Source: Mesorhizobium ciceri biovar biserrulae WSM1271
GTDB lineage: Bacteria; Pseudomonadota; Alphaproteobacteria; Rhizobiales; Rhizobiaceae
DNA: 64,000 nt
Reading direction: 5' to 3'
Assembly (NCBI RefSeq): GCF_000185905.1
Contig: NC_014923.1
Coordinates: forward strand, 4,797,501-4,861,500
Under the pieces are notes generated by a model that worked only from the letters and a program-made list of their open reading frames with translations, searched no databases and was not told the origin of the DNA. Below are positions 25,535 to 34,604 of this stretch, in pieces. A program made the translations under genes and the position numbers. Positions within the stretch are counted from its first letter, which is position 1; the number at the start of each line of letters is the position of its first letter.

Positions 25535-26761
25535 CTACTTTGCCAGTTGCGCGGCCACATCAAGCAGGATGTTGGCGCCGGCAACAAGCTCGGCGTCATC
25601 GGTGTGTTCGCGAGGACTGTGACTGATGCCGCCAACGCTCGGCACGAAGATCATCGCCGCAGGCGCGATACACGCCAGCATCTGCGCGTCGTGGCCGGCG
25701 CCTGATGTCATGCGCCTGACCCCGAGGCCACGGCGTTTCGCGGCGGCCTCGATTTGTTCGACGATGCGCAGGTCGAAGATCACCGGTTCGAAGCGGGCCA
25801 GTTGCTCGACCGAAACCGTCACGTTCTCAGCGGCGGCAAGCTGCTCGAGATAGGCGGCAAGCGCCGCTTCCGCCGCCTGCAGGCGCTGTTCGTCGGGATC
25901 GCGCAGATCGACGGTGAAGACCGCGCGCGAAGGGATGACATTGATGGCATTCGGCTCGAAGCGGATCGTGCCGACGGTGGCGACGGTCGGCGCGTTCGAG
26001 GCTTTGGTCCGGTCGAGCAGGAAGGTGATGACCCGGGCGGCGGCGTGGCCGGCATCGTTGCGCATCGACATCGGCGTGGTGCCGGCATGGTTGGCGACGC
26101 CGTCGATTGTGATGCGCTGCCAGGAGATGCCTTGCAGATTCTCCACCGCGCCGACCGGCAAGCCTTCGCGCTCCAGCACCGGCCCTTGCTCAATATGCAG
26201 TTCGAGATAGGCGTGCGGCGTGAGGAAGCCGGGTTCCCGGTCGCCGGCATAGCCGATGCGGGCAAGCTCCTGCCCGAGCACGCTGCCGTCGGTGCCGACG
26301 GCCGCCAGCACCGTTTCGGCATCGATGCCGCCGGCGTGGACCAGCGAGCCCATCATGTCGGGTGTGTAGCGTACGCCCTCCTCATTGGTGAAAGCGGCGA
26401 CCGCGACCGGGCGCGACGGCGAAAAGCCTGTCGCCTTGAGCGTCTCGATCACTTCCAGCCCGGCAAGCACCCCGTAGCAGCCGTCATAAATGCCGGCATC
26501 GATGACGGTGTCGATGTGCGAGCCGATGAGCAGCGGCGCTTGCCCGGTGTTTTCCGGGCTTTGCCAGATGCCGAAAATGTTGCCGACCCGGTCGATGGCG
26601 ACATCGAGCCCGGCCTGCCGAAGCCAGCCGACGAAGAGGTCGCGGCCCTGCCTGTCGGTGTCTGAGGCGGCCAGCCGGGTCAGCCTGCCCTCGACATCCC
26701 GGCCAACAGCGCCGAGTTCGCGGATGCGGCCGAGCAGGCGCTGCGCATCGATGGCGATCAT
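25535..26761 (-). CDS. Zn-dependent hydrolase (N-carbamoyl-amino acid hydrolase/allantoate amidohydrolase type)
   Basis: 408-residue M20C-type amidase/hydantoinase-carbamoylase. Di-metal ligands are in place: His82 (GSHIDTV), Asp93 (GIYDGCYG), Glu127-Glu128 (FTNEEGVR), His in LELHIEQGPVLE, and a late His in SVGGISHSPREHT. This family removes carbamoyl or ureido groups from L-amino acids, ureidoglycine or beta-ureidopropionate. The ATG overlaps the ammonia-lyase stop (ATGA at 26758-26761), so the two are coupled. Together with the M20D enzyme this suggests salvage of an N-substituted diamino acid (inference). Confidence 0.9.
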   Translation of the reverse strand: MIAIDAQRLLGRIRELGAVGRDVEGRLTRLAASDTDRQGRDLFVGWLRQAGLDVAIDRVGNIFGIWQSPENTGQAPLLIGSHIDTVIDAGIYDGCYGVLAGLEVIETLKATGFSPSRPVAVAAFTNEEGVRYTPDMMGSLVHAGGIDAETVLAAVGTDGSVLGQELARIGYAGDREPGFLTPHAYLELHIEQGPVLEREGLPVGAVENLQGISWQRITIDGVANHAGTTPMSMRNDAGHAAARVITFLLDRTKASNAPTVATVGTIRFEPNAINVIPSRAVFTVDLRDPDEQRLQAAEAALAAYLEQLAAAENVTVSVEQLARFEPVIFDLRIVEQIEAAAKRRGLGVRRMTSGAGHDAQMLACIAPAAMIFVPSVGGISHSPREHTDDAELVAGANILLDVAAQLAK

Positions 26762-27966
26762 GCCGTTGCCTCGGCTGTCATCTTGCCTTCCAGCACATCG
26801 GCCGGGTTCATGCCAACCAGTTCGGCGTAGCGATGCGGGTCGGTGGCGCCTTCGGTGTTGATCACCAGCACCCGCGATTTGCCGTCAAGTCCAAGATCGG
26901 CCCGGTTGTCGGCCACCGCCCGGATCAGCCCGGCAAGGCCGACACCACCGCTTTCGCCGGCGACGATCACCGGGTCACCGCCGGCCGGCCAGGCCAGCCG
27001 CCGCATCACCGCGATGGCCTCGTCCTCATCCACCGTCATGAAGGCGTCGGCGGCGCGCGCCAGCACCCGCCAGGCGACCGGCGAGGCTTCGTAACATTCA
27101 AGCATGGCCATCACCGTCGGCTGGCCGTGCGCGACCTTGACCGGGCGCCCGACCTGGGCGGCTGCGAAGACACAAGCGGCACGCGCCGGCTCGACCACGA
27201 TGAAGGTCGGCCTAGCGTCACCGAGCACGGTGGCCAGATGACCGGCCAGCGCGGCGGCAATGCCGCCGACACCGGCCTGCACGAAGACGTGGGTCGGCGT
27301 CCGAGGGAGTTGGCGCAAGGCTTCGCGTACGATCGCGGTATAGCCCTGCATGACCAGGCCGGGAATGCGCTCATAGCCCGGCCACGAGGTGTCGGAGACC
27401 ACGGTCCAGTCCTTGTCGGCCGAAACCTGGGCAGCTTGCCTGACCGAATCGTCATAATTGCCGTGGACGCGGATCATCTCGGCGCCATAGCGGGCGATCG
27501 CCGCGATGCGCTCCTCGCTGACCCCGGCGTGGACGAAGATCGCCGCCCGCGCGCCGACGAGTTGCGCGCCTTGCGCGACGGAGCGGCCATAGTTGCCGTC
27601 GGTCGCACAGGCAAATGTCATCGCCGCGGCGACCGCCCGCACATCAGGCCGATCGAGATCGGCCACATCGAGGAGCCGGCCAAGGCGACTGCCGGCCTCC
27701 TCCAGCACCAGGCGGAAGACGGCATAGGCGCCGCCAAGCGCCTTGAAGCTGCCGAGGCCGAGGCGAAAGCCCTCATCCTTGATATGGATGGCGCCCAGTC
27801 CGAATTCGCTGGCGAGCGCCGGCAGTGCATGCAGCGGCGTCATCCGGTGATTGTCGCGGTGGCTGAGAAAACGCTCGACCGTGTCGGCTCCGGCCACGCC
27901 AAGGGTTTCGGCATCGATCGGATCGAGCGGCCGGCGGTGCGATGCGTTGCGGTTGAGCAGGAACAT
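26758..27966 (-). CDS. dpaL: diaminopropionate ammonia-lyase
   Basis: 402-residue PLP enzyme that splits 2,3-diaminopropionate to pyruvate and ammonia. The PLP lysine is Lys75 in GLGSFKALGGAYA, the arrangement typical of diaminopropionate ammonia-lyase in fold type II. The phosphate-binding Gly segment (VQAGVGGIAAALAGH) and the family segment ATDGNYGRSVAQGA follow. The frame is open upstream to 28788, antisense to the regulator gene; the ATG at 27966 (MFLLNRNASH) is the sensible start. Divergent from an Lrp-type regulator 72 bp away, which probably controls the chain of three genes. Confidence 0.9.
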   Translation of the reverse strand: MFLLNRNASHRRPLDPIDAETLGVAGADTVERFLSHRDNHRMTPLHALPALASEFGLGAIHIKDEGFRLGLGSFKALGGAYAVFRLVLEEAGSRLGRLLDVADLDRPDVRAVAAAMTFACATDGNYGRSVAQGAQLVGARAAIFVHAGVSEERIAAIARYGAEMIRVHGNYDDSVRQAAQVSADKDWTVVSDTSWPGYERIPGLVMQGYTAIVREALRQLPRTPTHVFVQAGVGGIAAALAGHLATVLGDARPTFIVVEPARAACVFAAAQVGRPVKVAHGQPTVMAMLECYEASPVAWRVLARAADAFMTVDEDEAIAVMRRLAWPAGGDPVIVAGESGGVGLAGLIRAVADNRADLGLDGKSRVLVINTEGATDPHRYAELVGMNPADVLEGKMTAEATA

Positions 27967-27992
27967 TGGCCGGTCCCGTTGGTCAGCGAGAA

Positions 27993-28029
27993 CATATTGC
28001 AGGAGCAACGCAAAGAGCGCTGTAATATG
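27993..28029. promoter_or_regulatory. inverted repeat in dpaL/Lrp divergent promoter
   Basis: catatt (27993-27998) and aatatg (28024-28029) face each other across 25 bp in the only 72 bp between the divergent genes. Lrp/AsnC proteins bind imperfect AT-rich palindromes, so this is a candidate operator. Confidence 0.4.
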
Positions 28030-28038
28030 GTCTCTTAA

Positions 28039-28548
28039 ATGCAAGTTTGTTTCGTCCAGGATATTCCATTGCCTGCATTGCCGTCCTCGCTCGATAGTTT
28101 CGATCTCGCCATCCTTGCCATCCTGCAGCGCGACAACACGACGCCGCAGCGGTTGATCGGCGAGGCGGTGAACCTGTCGGCGCCGGCGGTGCAGCGCCGC
28201 ATCAAGCGCATGGAGCAGACCGGCGTCATTGCCGGCAATGTCGCTGTCGTCGAGCCGGCAGCGGTCGGTCAACCCATCACCATCTTCGTCGAGGTGGAAC
28301 TCGAGAGCGAACGCGCCGAACTGATCGACGCGGCCAAGCGGCAGTTCTCGGCGACCCCCGAGGTCCAGCAATGCTATTACGTCACCGGCGAGGCCGACTT
28401 CATCCTGGTCATCACAGTGGCCGACATGGGCGCCTATGAGGCGCTGACGCGAAAACTGTTCTTCGACAGCAACAATGTCCGCAAATTCCGCACGTTCGTT
28501 GCCATGGACCGGGTCAAGGTAGGGTTGACGGTGCCTTTGCCTGTCTAA
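28039..28548 (+). CDS. Lrp/AsnC family regulator
   Basis: 169-residue regulator with an N-terminal winged HTH (LDSFDLAILAILQRDNTTPQRLIGEAVNLSAPAVQRRIKRM) and a C-terminal RAM ligand-binding domain (ITIFVEVEL through CYYVTGEADFILVITVADMGAYEAL). The local regulator of an amino-acid catabolic operon usually has this form. It is divergent from dpaL, so control of diaminopropionate use with the amino acid as effector is likely (inference). The first 18 residues before SSLDSFD are an extra lead and an internal start cannot be excluded. Confidence 0.9.
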   Translation: MQVCFVQDIPLPALPSSLDSFDLAILAILQRDNTTPQRLIGEAVNLSAPAVQRRIKRMEQTGVIAGNVAVVEPAAVGQPITIFVEVELESERAELIDAAKRQFSATPEVQQCYYVTGEADFILVITVADMGAYEALTRKLFFDSNNVRKFRTFVAMDRVKVGLTVPLPV

Positions 28549-28605
28549 ATATTTGTCGCGCGGCAGGCCTTTACTTTCCCACCATGTTTTTGACATTCTC
28601 GGGCT

Positions 28606-29772
28606 GTGAATTCTGCCGCGGAGGCCGGCTTGGACGACACCACCCCAGTTGCGATCATCGGTGCCGGGCCGGCGGGCCTGGCCATTGCCGCGTGCCTGCG
28701 GCAGAGCGGGCAGGATTTCGTCCTGCTGGAAAAGGAGCAGCAGGCCGCACCCGCCTGGCGACGCCACTATGAGCGCGTCCATTTGCACACGGCCAAGCGC
28801 TTTTCCTCGCTGCCCTTCGCGCCCTTTCCCAGGGACTATCCGCGTTATGTGCCGCGCGATCTCTTCATCGACTATCTAGATGCCTATGCGCAACGTTTCG
28901 ATCTGCGGCCGCGATTTGGAGAAACAGTGCGGGCGATCACCCGGCGGGGCAGAAGCTGGCTCGTGGATACGACGACCGGTCCCTTGCATGCTTCAAACGT
29001 TGTGATTGCATCTGGCAACAACGCAGAGCCGCTGATGCCCAGATTTGCCGGCGCCGATGCCTTCAAGGGCCAAAAGCTGCATAGCGCCGACTATCGCAAC
29101 GCAGTGCCTTTCGCCGGCCGGCCGGTGCTGATCGTCGGCATGGGCAATACCGGCGCCGAGATCGCGCTCGATCTGGTGGAAGGCGGTGCGCGGCCGACGA
29201 TTTCGGTGCGCGGCGGCGTTCATATCGTACCGCGCGAACTGCTTGGCGTGCCCATCCAGATGATCGGCATGGCGGCGCGCCTGATGCCGCAGCGCATCAA
29301 CGATGCCTTGTTTCCCATCATCCTCGATCTGGCGTTGGGCAGGCTGGGGAAATACGGGCTCAGGCGGCCGCAGCAAGGAATGCTGCAGCAGATCGCGCTC
29401 TCGTCGCGCATTCCGACGATCGATATCGGCACGGTGCGCAAGATCCGCGAAGGTGCGATCAAGATCGTACCCGACATTGCCGAGATCACCGAACAGGGCG
29501 CCCGTTTTACCGACGGCAGGCATGGCGAGTTCGACGCGATCATCTTCGCCACCGGCTTCCGGCCCGGCTACGCCAAATTGCTGGAGCCCGGCGTTCAGCC
29601 AGAGCGCAGCGGCGTCAATGCGAGGGCTTCAGAGCTTGGCCTCTATCTCATCGGCTTTCACAATCCGGTCACCGGATTGCTGCGCGAAATCTCGATCGAG
29701 GCCGAGCAGATCGCCGACGACATCAGTCTTAGGCGAAACCGAAAGAAGGTGGCCGAAGCCCTGCCGGTATAA
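28606..29772 (+). CDS. flavin-containing monooxygenase-like protein
   Basis: 388-residue two-dinucleotide-fold flavoprotein. FAD loop GAGPAG at 19-24, NADP(H) loop GMGNTG at 178-183, and between them the FMO fingerprint (F-x-G-x3-H-x3-Y) as FKGQKLHSADY at 153-163. A late ATGFRPGYAK segment is the typical GATG-like motif. Class B flavin monooxygenases oxygenate amines, sulfides or indole-pyruvate-like acids; YUCCA-type activity toward auxin is possible in rhizobia but not shown. It starts at GTG (28606) 57 bp after the Lrp gene. Convergent with the molybdopterin gene. Confidence 0.88.
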   Translation: MNSAAEAGLDDTTPVAIIGAGPAGLAIAACLRQSGQDFVLLEKEQQAAPAWRRHYERVHLHTAKRFSSLPFAPFPRDYPRYVPRDLFIDYLDAYAQRFDLRPRFGETVRAITRRGRSWLVDTTTGPLHASNVVIASGNNAEPLMPRFAGADAFKGQKLHSADYRNAVPFAGRPVLIVGMGNTGAEIALDLVEGGARPTISVRGGVHIVPRELLGVPIQMIGMAARLMPQRINDALFPIILDLALGRLGKYGLRRPQQGMLQQIALSSRIPTIDIGTVRKIREGAIKIVPDIAEITEQGARFTDGRHGEFDAIIFATGFRPGYAKLLEPGVQPERSGVNARASELGLYLIGFHNPVTGLLREISIEAEQIADDISLRRNRKKVAEALPV

Positions 29773-29798
29773 TTTGACGCGAGAGCAACTGAGTTCTC

Positions 29799-31907
29799 TC
29801 ACCTTGCCGCGCGCAGCCAGACCTTGTTGTCGTGGAAGGCAGCACCCCCATAGGGTGCAGGCGCGTCGGCGCCGGTCAAAACGTTGATGCCCTCGCCGCG
29901 CTCATGGGCGCTGTTTGGCCAGATGCCTTCGGCGATCACCACGCCACGCTTGATGCCGTCGAACAATTTTGCATGCAGCACGACTTCGCCGCGCTGGTTG
30001 CCGACCTCGACACGGTCGCCATCGGCCAGCCCAAGTGCCGCGGCATCGTCGGGATGTAGAAGCAGTTCCGGGCGGCCCTCCCTGGCTTTCGACACCGGTG
30101 TTTCCGAGAATGTCGAATTGAGGAAGTTGCGCGCCGGCGACGTCGTCAGCCGGAACGGGTGGGCTTCGTCGGCGACCTCGATCAGGTCGACATGGTCGGG
30201 GAATTCCGGCAGCCGCGCCACCGGGCCGAACAGGCCCATGCTTTTGGGCGGCCGGTTGGGCGCCGCCTGCCCGGTCCAGTCGGCGCGGAAGCGGAATTTT
30301 CCATCCGCGTGGCCAAATCCGTTGATGAAGTGTGCTGCCTCGAAATCCGGCTGCAGGTCGACCCATTTGTCTTGCTTCAAGCTTTCGAAACTGCCCAGCC
30401 CGCGCTTGCCCAGGATGATGTCGATATGCTGCTGCTCGGTCAGGCCGAAACCCGGACGGTCGGCGACACCGAGGCGATCAGCCAATTGCTCGATGACGAA
30501 ATGGTTGGTGCGCGGTCCCTCCGGCGGCTCGATCAGCTTGGGGCCAAGCGTGATGTGCTGGTTGCCGCCGCCCTTGTAGACATCGTCGTGCTCGAGGAAC
30601 ATCGTGGCCGGCAATACGATGTCGGCAAGCTTGGCCGTGTCGGTCATGAACTGCTCGTGCACGCAAGTGAACAGGTCGTCGCGCAGGAAGCCTTGCGTCA
30701 CCAGCCGCTGCTCCGGCGCGACATTCACCGGATTGGTGTTCTGGATCAGCATCGCCGTCACCGGCGGGCCACCATAGAGCGCATCGCTGGCACCGGTCAG
30801 CACCGGGCCGATGCGCGAATGGTCGAGATAGCGGATCGAGGGATCGCGCATCCTGGTGCCTTCGAGCACATCCTGGTTGAGCTTGAAGATGCCGGAATTG
30901 GAATGGAAGGCGCCGCCGCCCTCATATTGCCAGCTGCCGGTGACAGCCGCGATGCACGAGGCGGCATGCATGTTGACGGCGCCATTGCGCTGGCGTGCAA
31001 AACCATAGCCGAGGCGGAAATAGGTCTTCTTGGTCGTGCCGACGAGGCGGGCGAAGGCCTCGATCTCGGCAACCGTCAGGCCCGTGATCCCGGCCGCCCA
31101 CGCCGGAGTGCGCGTCTCGAGATGCGCTTCCAGCCCTCTCGGGTCGTCGGTGTATTTCGAGAGATAGGCGCGGTCGGCCATGCCCTCCTTGAACAGCACA
31201 TGCATGACCGCGCAGGCCAGCGCGCCATCGGTGCCTGGCTTCAGCACAAGGCCAAGATCGGCCTGCTTCATCGTCGCGTTTTCGTACACGTCGATGACGA
31301 CGATCTTGGCGCCGCGCTCCTTGCGCGCCTTGATGGCGTGGGTCATGACGTTGACTTGGGTCACCACCGCATTGGTGCCCCAGATCACCACGCAATCGGA
31401 TTTCGCCATCTCGCGCGGGTCCGGCCCGCGCAAGGCGCCGGCCCCCATCATCCAGCCCGTCCAGGCGAGATTGGTGCAGATCGACCCGAAGAAGCCGGAA
31501 TACTTTTTCGCGTGGCGCAGCCGGTCGATGCCGTCGCGCTGCACCAGCCCCATCGTGCCGGCATAGTAGTAGGGCCAGATCGTCTCCGAGCCGTACCTCT
31601 CCTCGGCCGCAATGAACTTTTCGGCGACGAGGTCGAGCGCGGCCTCCCAGCTCGCTTCCTTCCAGGTGCCGTCGCCCTTAGCGCCGGCGCGGATCAGCGG
31701 CTTCAGCAAACGGTCGGGATGGTGGACGCGGTCGGCATAACGCGCAACCTTGGCGCAGACGACGCCGGCGGTGTAGCTATTGGACTTGGCGCCATGGACG
31801 CGGCCGATCCGATTGCCGTCGAGCAGTTCGACCTCGAGCGCGCAGGTCGAAGGACAATCATGCGGACAGGCCGAATGGCCGATGCGAAGCTTGGCGTGCT
31901 GGTTCAT
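29799..31907 (-). CDS. molybdopterin oxidoreductase
   Basis: 702-residue member of the DMSO-reductase superfamily. An N-terminal [4Fe-4S] site is formed by Cys14, Cys18, Cys22 and Cys51 (CPHDCPSTC, then VCAK). The Mo-bisMGD-binding halves follow, with VVIWGTNAVVT, LVLKPGTDGALA and a C-terminal MoCo-binding barrel (LLLHPDDAAALGLADGDRVEV). There is no twin-arginine leader, so it is cytoplasmic. The substrate is unknown; such proteins are often annotated as formate or thiosulfate-type oxidoreductases. No partner electron-transfer subunit is adjacent. The moaD/moaE genes at 41 kb serve the cofactor in general. Confidence 0.9.
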   Translation of the reverse strand: MNQHAKLRIGHSACPHDCPSTCALEVELLDGNRIGRVHGAKSNSYTAGVVCAKVARYADRVHHPDRLLKPLIRAGAKGDGTWKEASWEAALDLVAEKFIAAEERYGSETIWPYYYAGTMGLVQRDGIDRLRHAKKYSGFFGSICTNLAWTGWMMGAGALRGPDPREMAKSDCVVIWGTNAVVTQVNVMTHAIKARKERGAKIVVIDVYENATMKQADLGLVLKPGTDGALACAVMHVLFKEGMADRAYLSKYTDDPRGLEAHLETRTPAWAAGITGLTVAEIEAFARLVGTTKKTYFRLGYGFARQRNGAVNMHAASCIAAVTGSWQYEGGGAFHSNSGIFKLNQDVLEGTRMRDPSIRYLDHSRIGPVLTGASDALYGGPPVTAMLIQNTNPVNVAPEQRLVTQGFLRDDLFTCVHEQFMTDTAKLADIVLPATMFLEHDDVYKGGGNQHITLGPKLIEPPEGPRTNHFVIEQLADRLGVADRPGFGLTEQQHIDIILGKRGLGSFESLKQDKWVDLQPDFEAAHFINGFGHADGKFRFRADWTGQAAPNRPPKSMGLFGPVARLPEFPDHVDLIEVADEAHPFRLTTSPARNFLNSTFSETPVSKAREGRPELLLHPDDAAALGLADGDRVEVGNQRGEVVLHAKLFDGIKRGVVIAEGIWPNSAHERGEGINVLTGADAPAPYGGAAFHDNKVWLRAAR

Positions 31908-31958
31908 GCGGCAAGACTAGCGGGTTTCAAAGGGCGCGTGTAGGGCCAGATGATTAGC

Positions 31959-31984
31959 CAATCTCCCCACTTGTGGGGAGATTG
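31959..31984. repeat. short perfect palindrome
   Basis: Arms caatctcccca and tggggagattg (11 bp, perfect) around a cttg loop, between two minus-strand genes. There is no U-tract. It looks like a dispersed intergenic palindrome of Mesorhizobium rather than a terminator. Confidence 0.65.
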
Positions 31985-31989
31985 CGTAA

Positions 31990-33867
31990 TCACTCCGCCG
32001 TGCCTTCTTCATACTCTGCCGACATGGACAGCCACTTTTCCTCGTGGCCGGCCAGCGTCTGGGCCAGTTGCGAGCGCTCCTTGGCCAGCCGGGTCGCTGT
32101 CGAGGGATCCTTTTCGTACACCGCCGGATTGGACAGTTCGTCCTCGATGCCGTCGATGCGCTTGCGGATGCGGTCCATCAGCGCTTCGGTGGCGCGGATT
32201 TCCTTGGCCAGCGGCTCGAAGGCGGCGCGGCGTGCCGCCGCATCGCGACGGCGGTCGGCCTTTGACGCCTTTTCCGCCTCGCGCTTGCCGCGGCGGTCGC
32301 CGGACACGCCGGTGACCAGCGTCTTGTAGTCTTCCAGATCGCCGTCATAGGGGTTGACCGCGCCGTCCTTGACCAGCCACAGCCGGTCGGCGGTTGCCTC
32401 GAGCAGATGGCGATCATGCGAGATCAGGATGACGGCGCCAGGGAATTCGTTCAACGCATGGATCAGCGATTCGCGGCTGTCGATGTCGAGATGGTTGGTC
32501 GGTTCGTCGAGGATGAACAGGTTCGGCCCCTCGAAGGCCGACAGGCCCATCAGCAGCCGCGCCTTCTCGCCGCCCGAAAGATCCTTGGCGGCGGTGTTCA
32601 TTTTCTCGGTCGTGAGGCCGAACTGGGCGACGCGGCCGCGCACCTTCGATTCCGGCGCCTCCGGCATCAACCGGCGGACATGCTCGTAGGCGTTTTCGTC
32701 CGGCCGCAGATCGTCGAGCTGATGCTGAGCGAAGATCGCCACCTTCAGCCCGGGCGCCACCGTCATGGTGCCGCTCTCCTGCTTCAACCGGCCGGACAGC
32801 AGTTTGGCGAAGGTCGACTTGCCGTTGCCGTTGGCGCCGAGCAGCGCGATGCGGTCGTCGGCGTCGATGCGCAGCGTCATCTTCTTAAGGATCGGCTGCT
32901 CCTCGGTGTAGCCGACATTGACGTTGTTCAGCGCCACGATCGGCGAGGCCACCGTCTTCACCGGCTCGGGGAAGGAGAACGGCCGCACCGAGTCGTTCAC
33001 CAGGGCCGCGATCGGCTTCATCTTTTCCAGTGCCTTGATGCGCGACTGTGCCTGTCTCGCCTTGGAGGCCTTGGCGCGGAACCGTTCGACGAAGGATTCC
33101 ATGTGCTTACGCGCGGCTTCCTGCTTGACGCGGCCCTTCTCCTGCAATTCCTTCTGTTCGGTGTATTGACGCTCGAACTGGTCGTAGCCGCCGCGCCAGA
33201 AGGTCAGCTTCTTCTGGTCGAGGTGAACGATCGAGTTGACGGCGCGGTTGAGCAGGTCGCGGTCGTGCGAGATCAAAAGCACGGTGTGCGGATATTTCGA
33301 CACGTAGTTTTCCAACCACAGCGTGCCTTCAAGATCGAGATAGTTGGTCGGCTCGTCGAGCAGCAGCAGATCGGGCTCGGCAAACAGCACCGCGGCGAGC
33401 GCCACGCGCATGCGCCAGCCGCCGGAAAAGGAGGAGGCCGGACGCCGTTGCGCAGCGTCATCGAAGCCGAGGCCGGCGAGAATGGTGGCGGCGCGGGATT
33501 CGGCTGAGTGCGCGTCGATGTCGGCCAGCCGCATATGGATGTCGGCGATGCGGTGCGGATCGGTCGCCGTCTTTTCCTCTTCGAGCAACGCCGTGCGTTC
33601 GAGATCGGCCTTGAGCACGATCTCGATCAGCGCATCCTCGGTGCCTGGCGCTTCCTGCGCCACCTGGCCGATGCGGGTGCTCTTCGGCAGGCTGATCGAG
33701 CCTGTCTCGGACGGGAAATCGCCGGTAATGGCCTTGAACAGCGTCGTCTTGCCGGTACCGTTGCGGCCGACGAGGCCGGCTTTGGTGCCGGCTGGCAAGG
33801 TCAGCGAGGCATGGTCGAGAAGCAGGCGTCCGGCCATGCGGAGCGATAGGTCGTTGATGATCAGCAT
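31990..33867 (-). CDS. ABC-F family ATPase
   Basis: 625-residue soluble protein with two ABC ATPase domains and no membrane helices, the ABC-F plan. First domain: Walker A GRNGTGKT at 34-41, signature FSGGWRMRVALA, LLLLDEPTNYLDLEGT. Second: LLGANGNGKST, LSGGEKARLLMG, LFILDEPTNHLDIDS. The interdomain linker is Lys/Arg/Gln-rich (KQEAARKHMESFVERFRAKASKARQAQSRIKALEKM), and a C-terminal coiled-coil ends the protein. ABC-F proteins act on stalled or initiating ribosomes (YheS/Uup-like here). Start 33867 (MLIINDLSLRMAG) is chosen; an upstream start at 33930 adds 21 unlikely residues. Confidence 0.93.
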   Translation of the reverse strand: MLIINDLSLRMAGRLLLDHASLTLPAGTKAGLVGRNGTGKTTLFKAITGDFPSETGSISLPKSTRIGQVAQEAPGTEDALIEIVLKADLERTALLEEEKTATDPHRIADIHMRLADIDAHSAESRAATILAGLGFDDAAQRRPASSFSGGWRMRVALAAVLFAEPDLLLLDEPTNYLDLEGTLWLENYVSKYPHTVLLISHDRDLLNRAVNSIVHLDQKKLTFWRGGYDQFERQYTEQKELQEKGRVKQEAARKHMESFVERFRAKASKARQAQSRIKALEKMKPIAALVNDSVRPFSFPEPVKTVASPIVALNNVNVGYTEEQPILKKMTLRIDADDRIALLGANGNGKSTFAKLLSGRLKQESGTMTVAPGLKVAIFAQHQLDDLRPDENAYEHVRRLMPEAPESKVRGRVAQFGLTTEKMNTAAKDLSGGEKARLLMGLSAFEGPNLFILDEPTNHLDIDSRESLIHALNEFPGAVILISHDRHLLEATADRLWLVKDGAVNPYDGDLEDYKTLVTGVSGDRRGKREAEKASKADRRRDAAARRAAFEPLAKEIRATEALMDRIRKRIDGIEDELSNPAVYEKDPSTATRLAKERSQLAQTLAGHEEKWLSMSAEYEEGTAE

Positions 33868-33991
33868 GGCCGCGCTTTTGCACCGGACATCAACGCTTCG
33901 CAAGGCCTTGCGGGCCAGTTGGCCGCACAAGGCCTCGAAACGACGCCCGCGAGGGCGCCGTCAAAGCAGCCGAACGGTGGCTTGCCTGCTC

Positions 33992-34441
33992 TCAGGCAGT
34001 CGCCTTGCGCTTCGTTGCCTTGGCGACAGCGGCCGGCGCTGCTGCCGGCTTGCGGCCAAGTCCCGTCGACTTTGCCAGCGCCGATCGCGTCGCCGAGTAG
34101 TTCGGCGCAACCATCGGATAGTCCGGCGGCAAGCCCCATTTGGCCCGATAGTCGTCCGGGCTTAGGCCGTAGTCGGTCCGCAGATGCCGCTTGAGCGACT
34201 TGAACTTCTTTCCGTCCTCAAGGCAGATGATGTAGTCGGGAAACACCGACTTCTTCGGATTGACTGCCGGAACCAGGTTTGGAGTTTCCGCGACAACTGC
34301 ACCAGCGAGCTTGCGAACCGAAGCACTGACGCTGGCAATCAACTCAGGCAGGCCGGAAGCCGGAAGGGGATTGTTGCCTACATAGGCCGAGACAATATCG
34401 GCCGTCAGCTCGATAACGGTCTTATCATCGATATTTGACAA
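33992..34441 (-). CDS. MucR/Ros family regulator with altered zinc ligands
   Basis: 149-residue regulator of the Ros/MucR family, which controls exopolysaccharide, motility and symbiosis genes in rhizobia by binding AT-rich DNA. The DNA-binding core CLEDGKKFKSLKRHLRTDYG and SPDDYRAKWGLP is clear. Compared with Ros (Cys-x2-Cys, His, His), the ligand positions here are Cys73, Asp76, His86 and Tyr91, so two of four are replaced. Some Mesorhizobium homologues are known to fold with an altered or missing metal site. The C-terminus is Ala/Lys-rich. Translation starts at TTG (34441) with aaggtg seven bases upstream. Monocistronic. Confidence 0.92.
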   Translation of the reverse strand: MSNIDDKTVIELTADIVSAYVGNNPLPASGLPELIASVSASVRKLAGAVVAETPNLVPAVNPKKSVFPDYIICLEDGKKFKSLKRHLRTDYGLSPDDYRAKWGLPPDYPMVAPNYSATRSALAKSTGLGRKPAAAPAAVAKATKRKATA

Positions 34442-34604
34442 TTCTTTTCACCTTATTTGCGACAAAATCCTCCACCCCAGCGAAGACTTGTGTCGATGTA
34501 TCTCTTTAACCGCGTCCCCCAACGGACCGCCAAGTCTCATAAAAGAATGAAGAATCGGCCAAAATAGCATTCATGCGAAATCGACGCCGTGCAAATTAGA
34601 AAAT

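Noticed and set aside
30159..31943. 594-codon open frame opposite the molybdopterin oxidoreductase
   Set aside because: The oxidoreductase has all iron-sulfur cysteines and domain motifs; the opposite frame is compositional.
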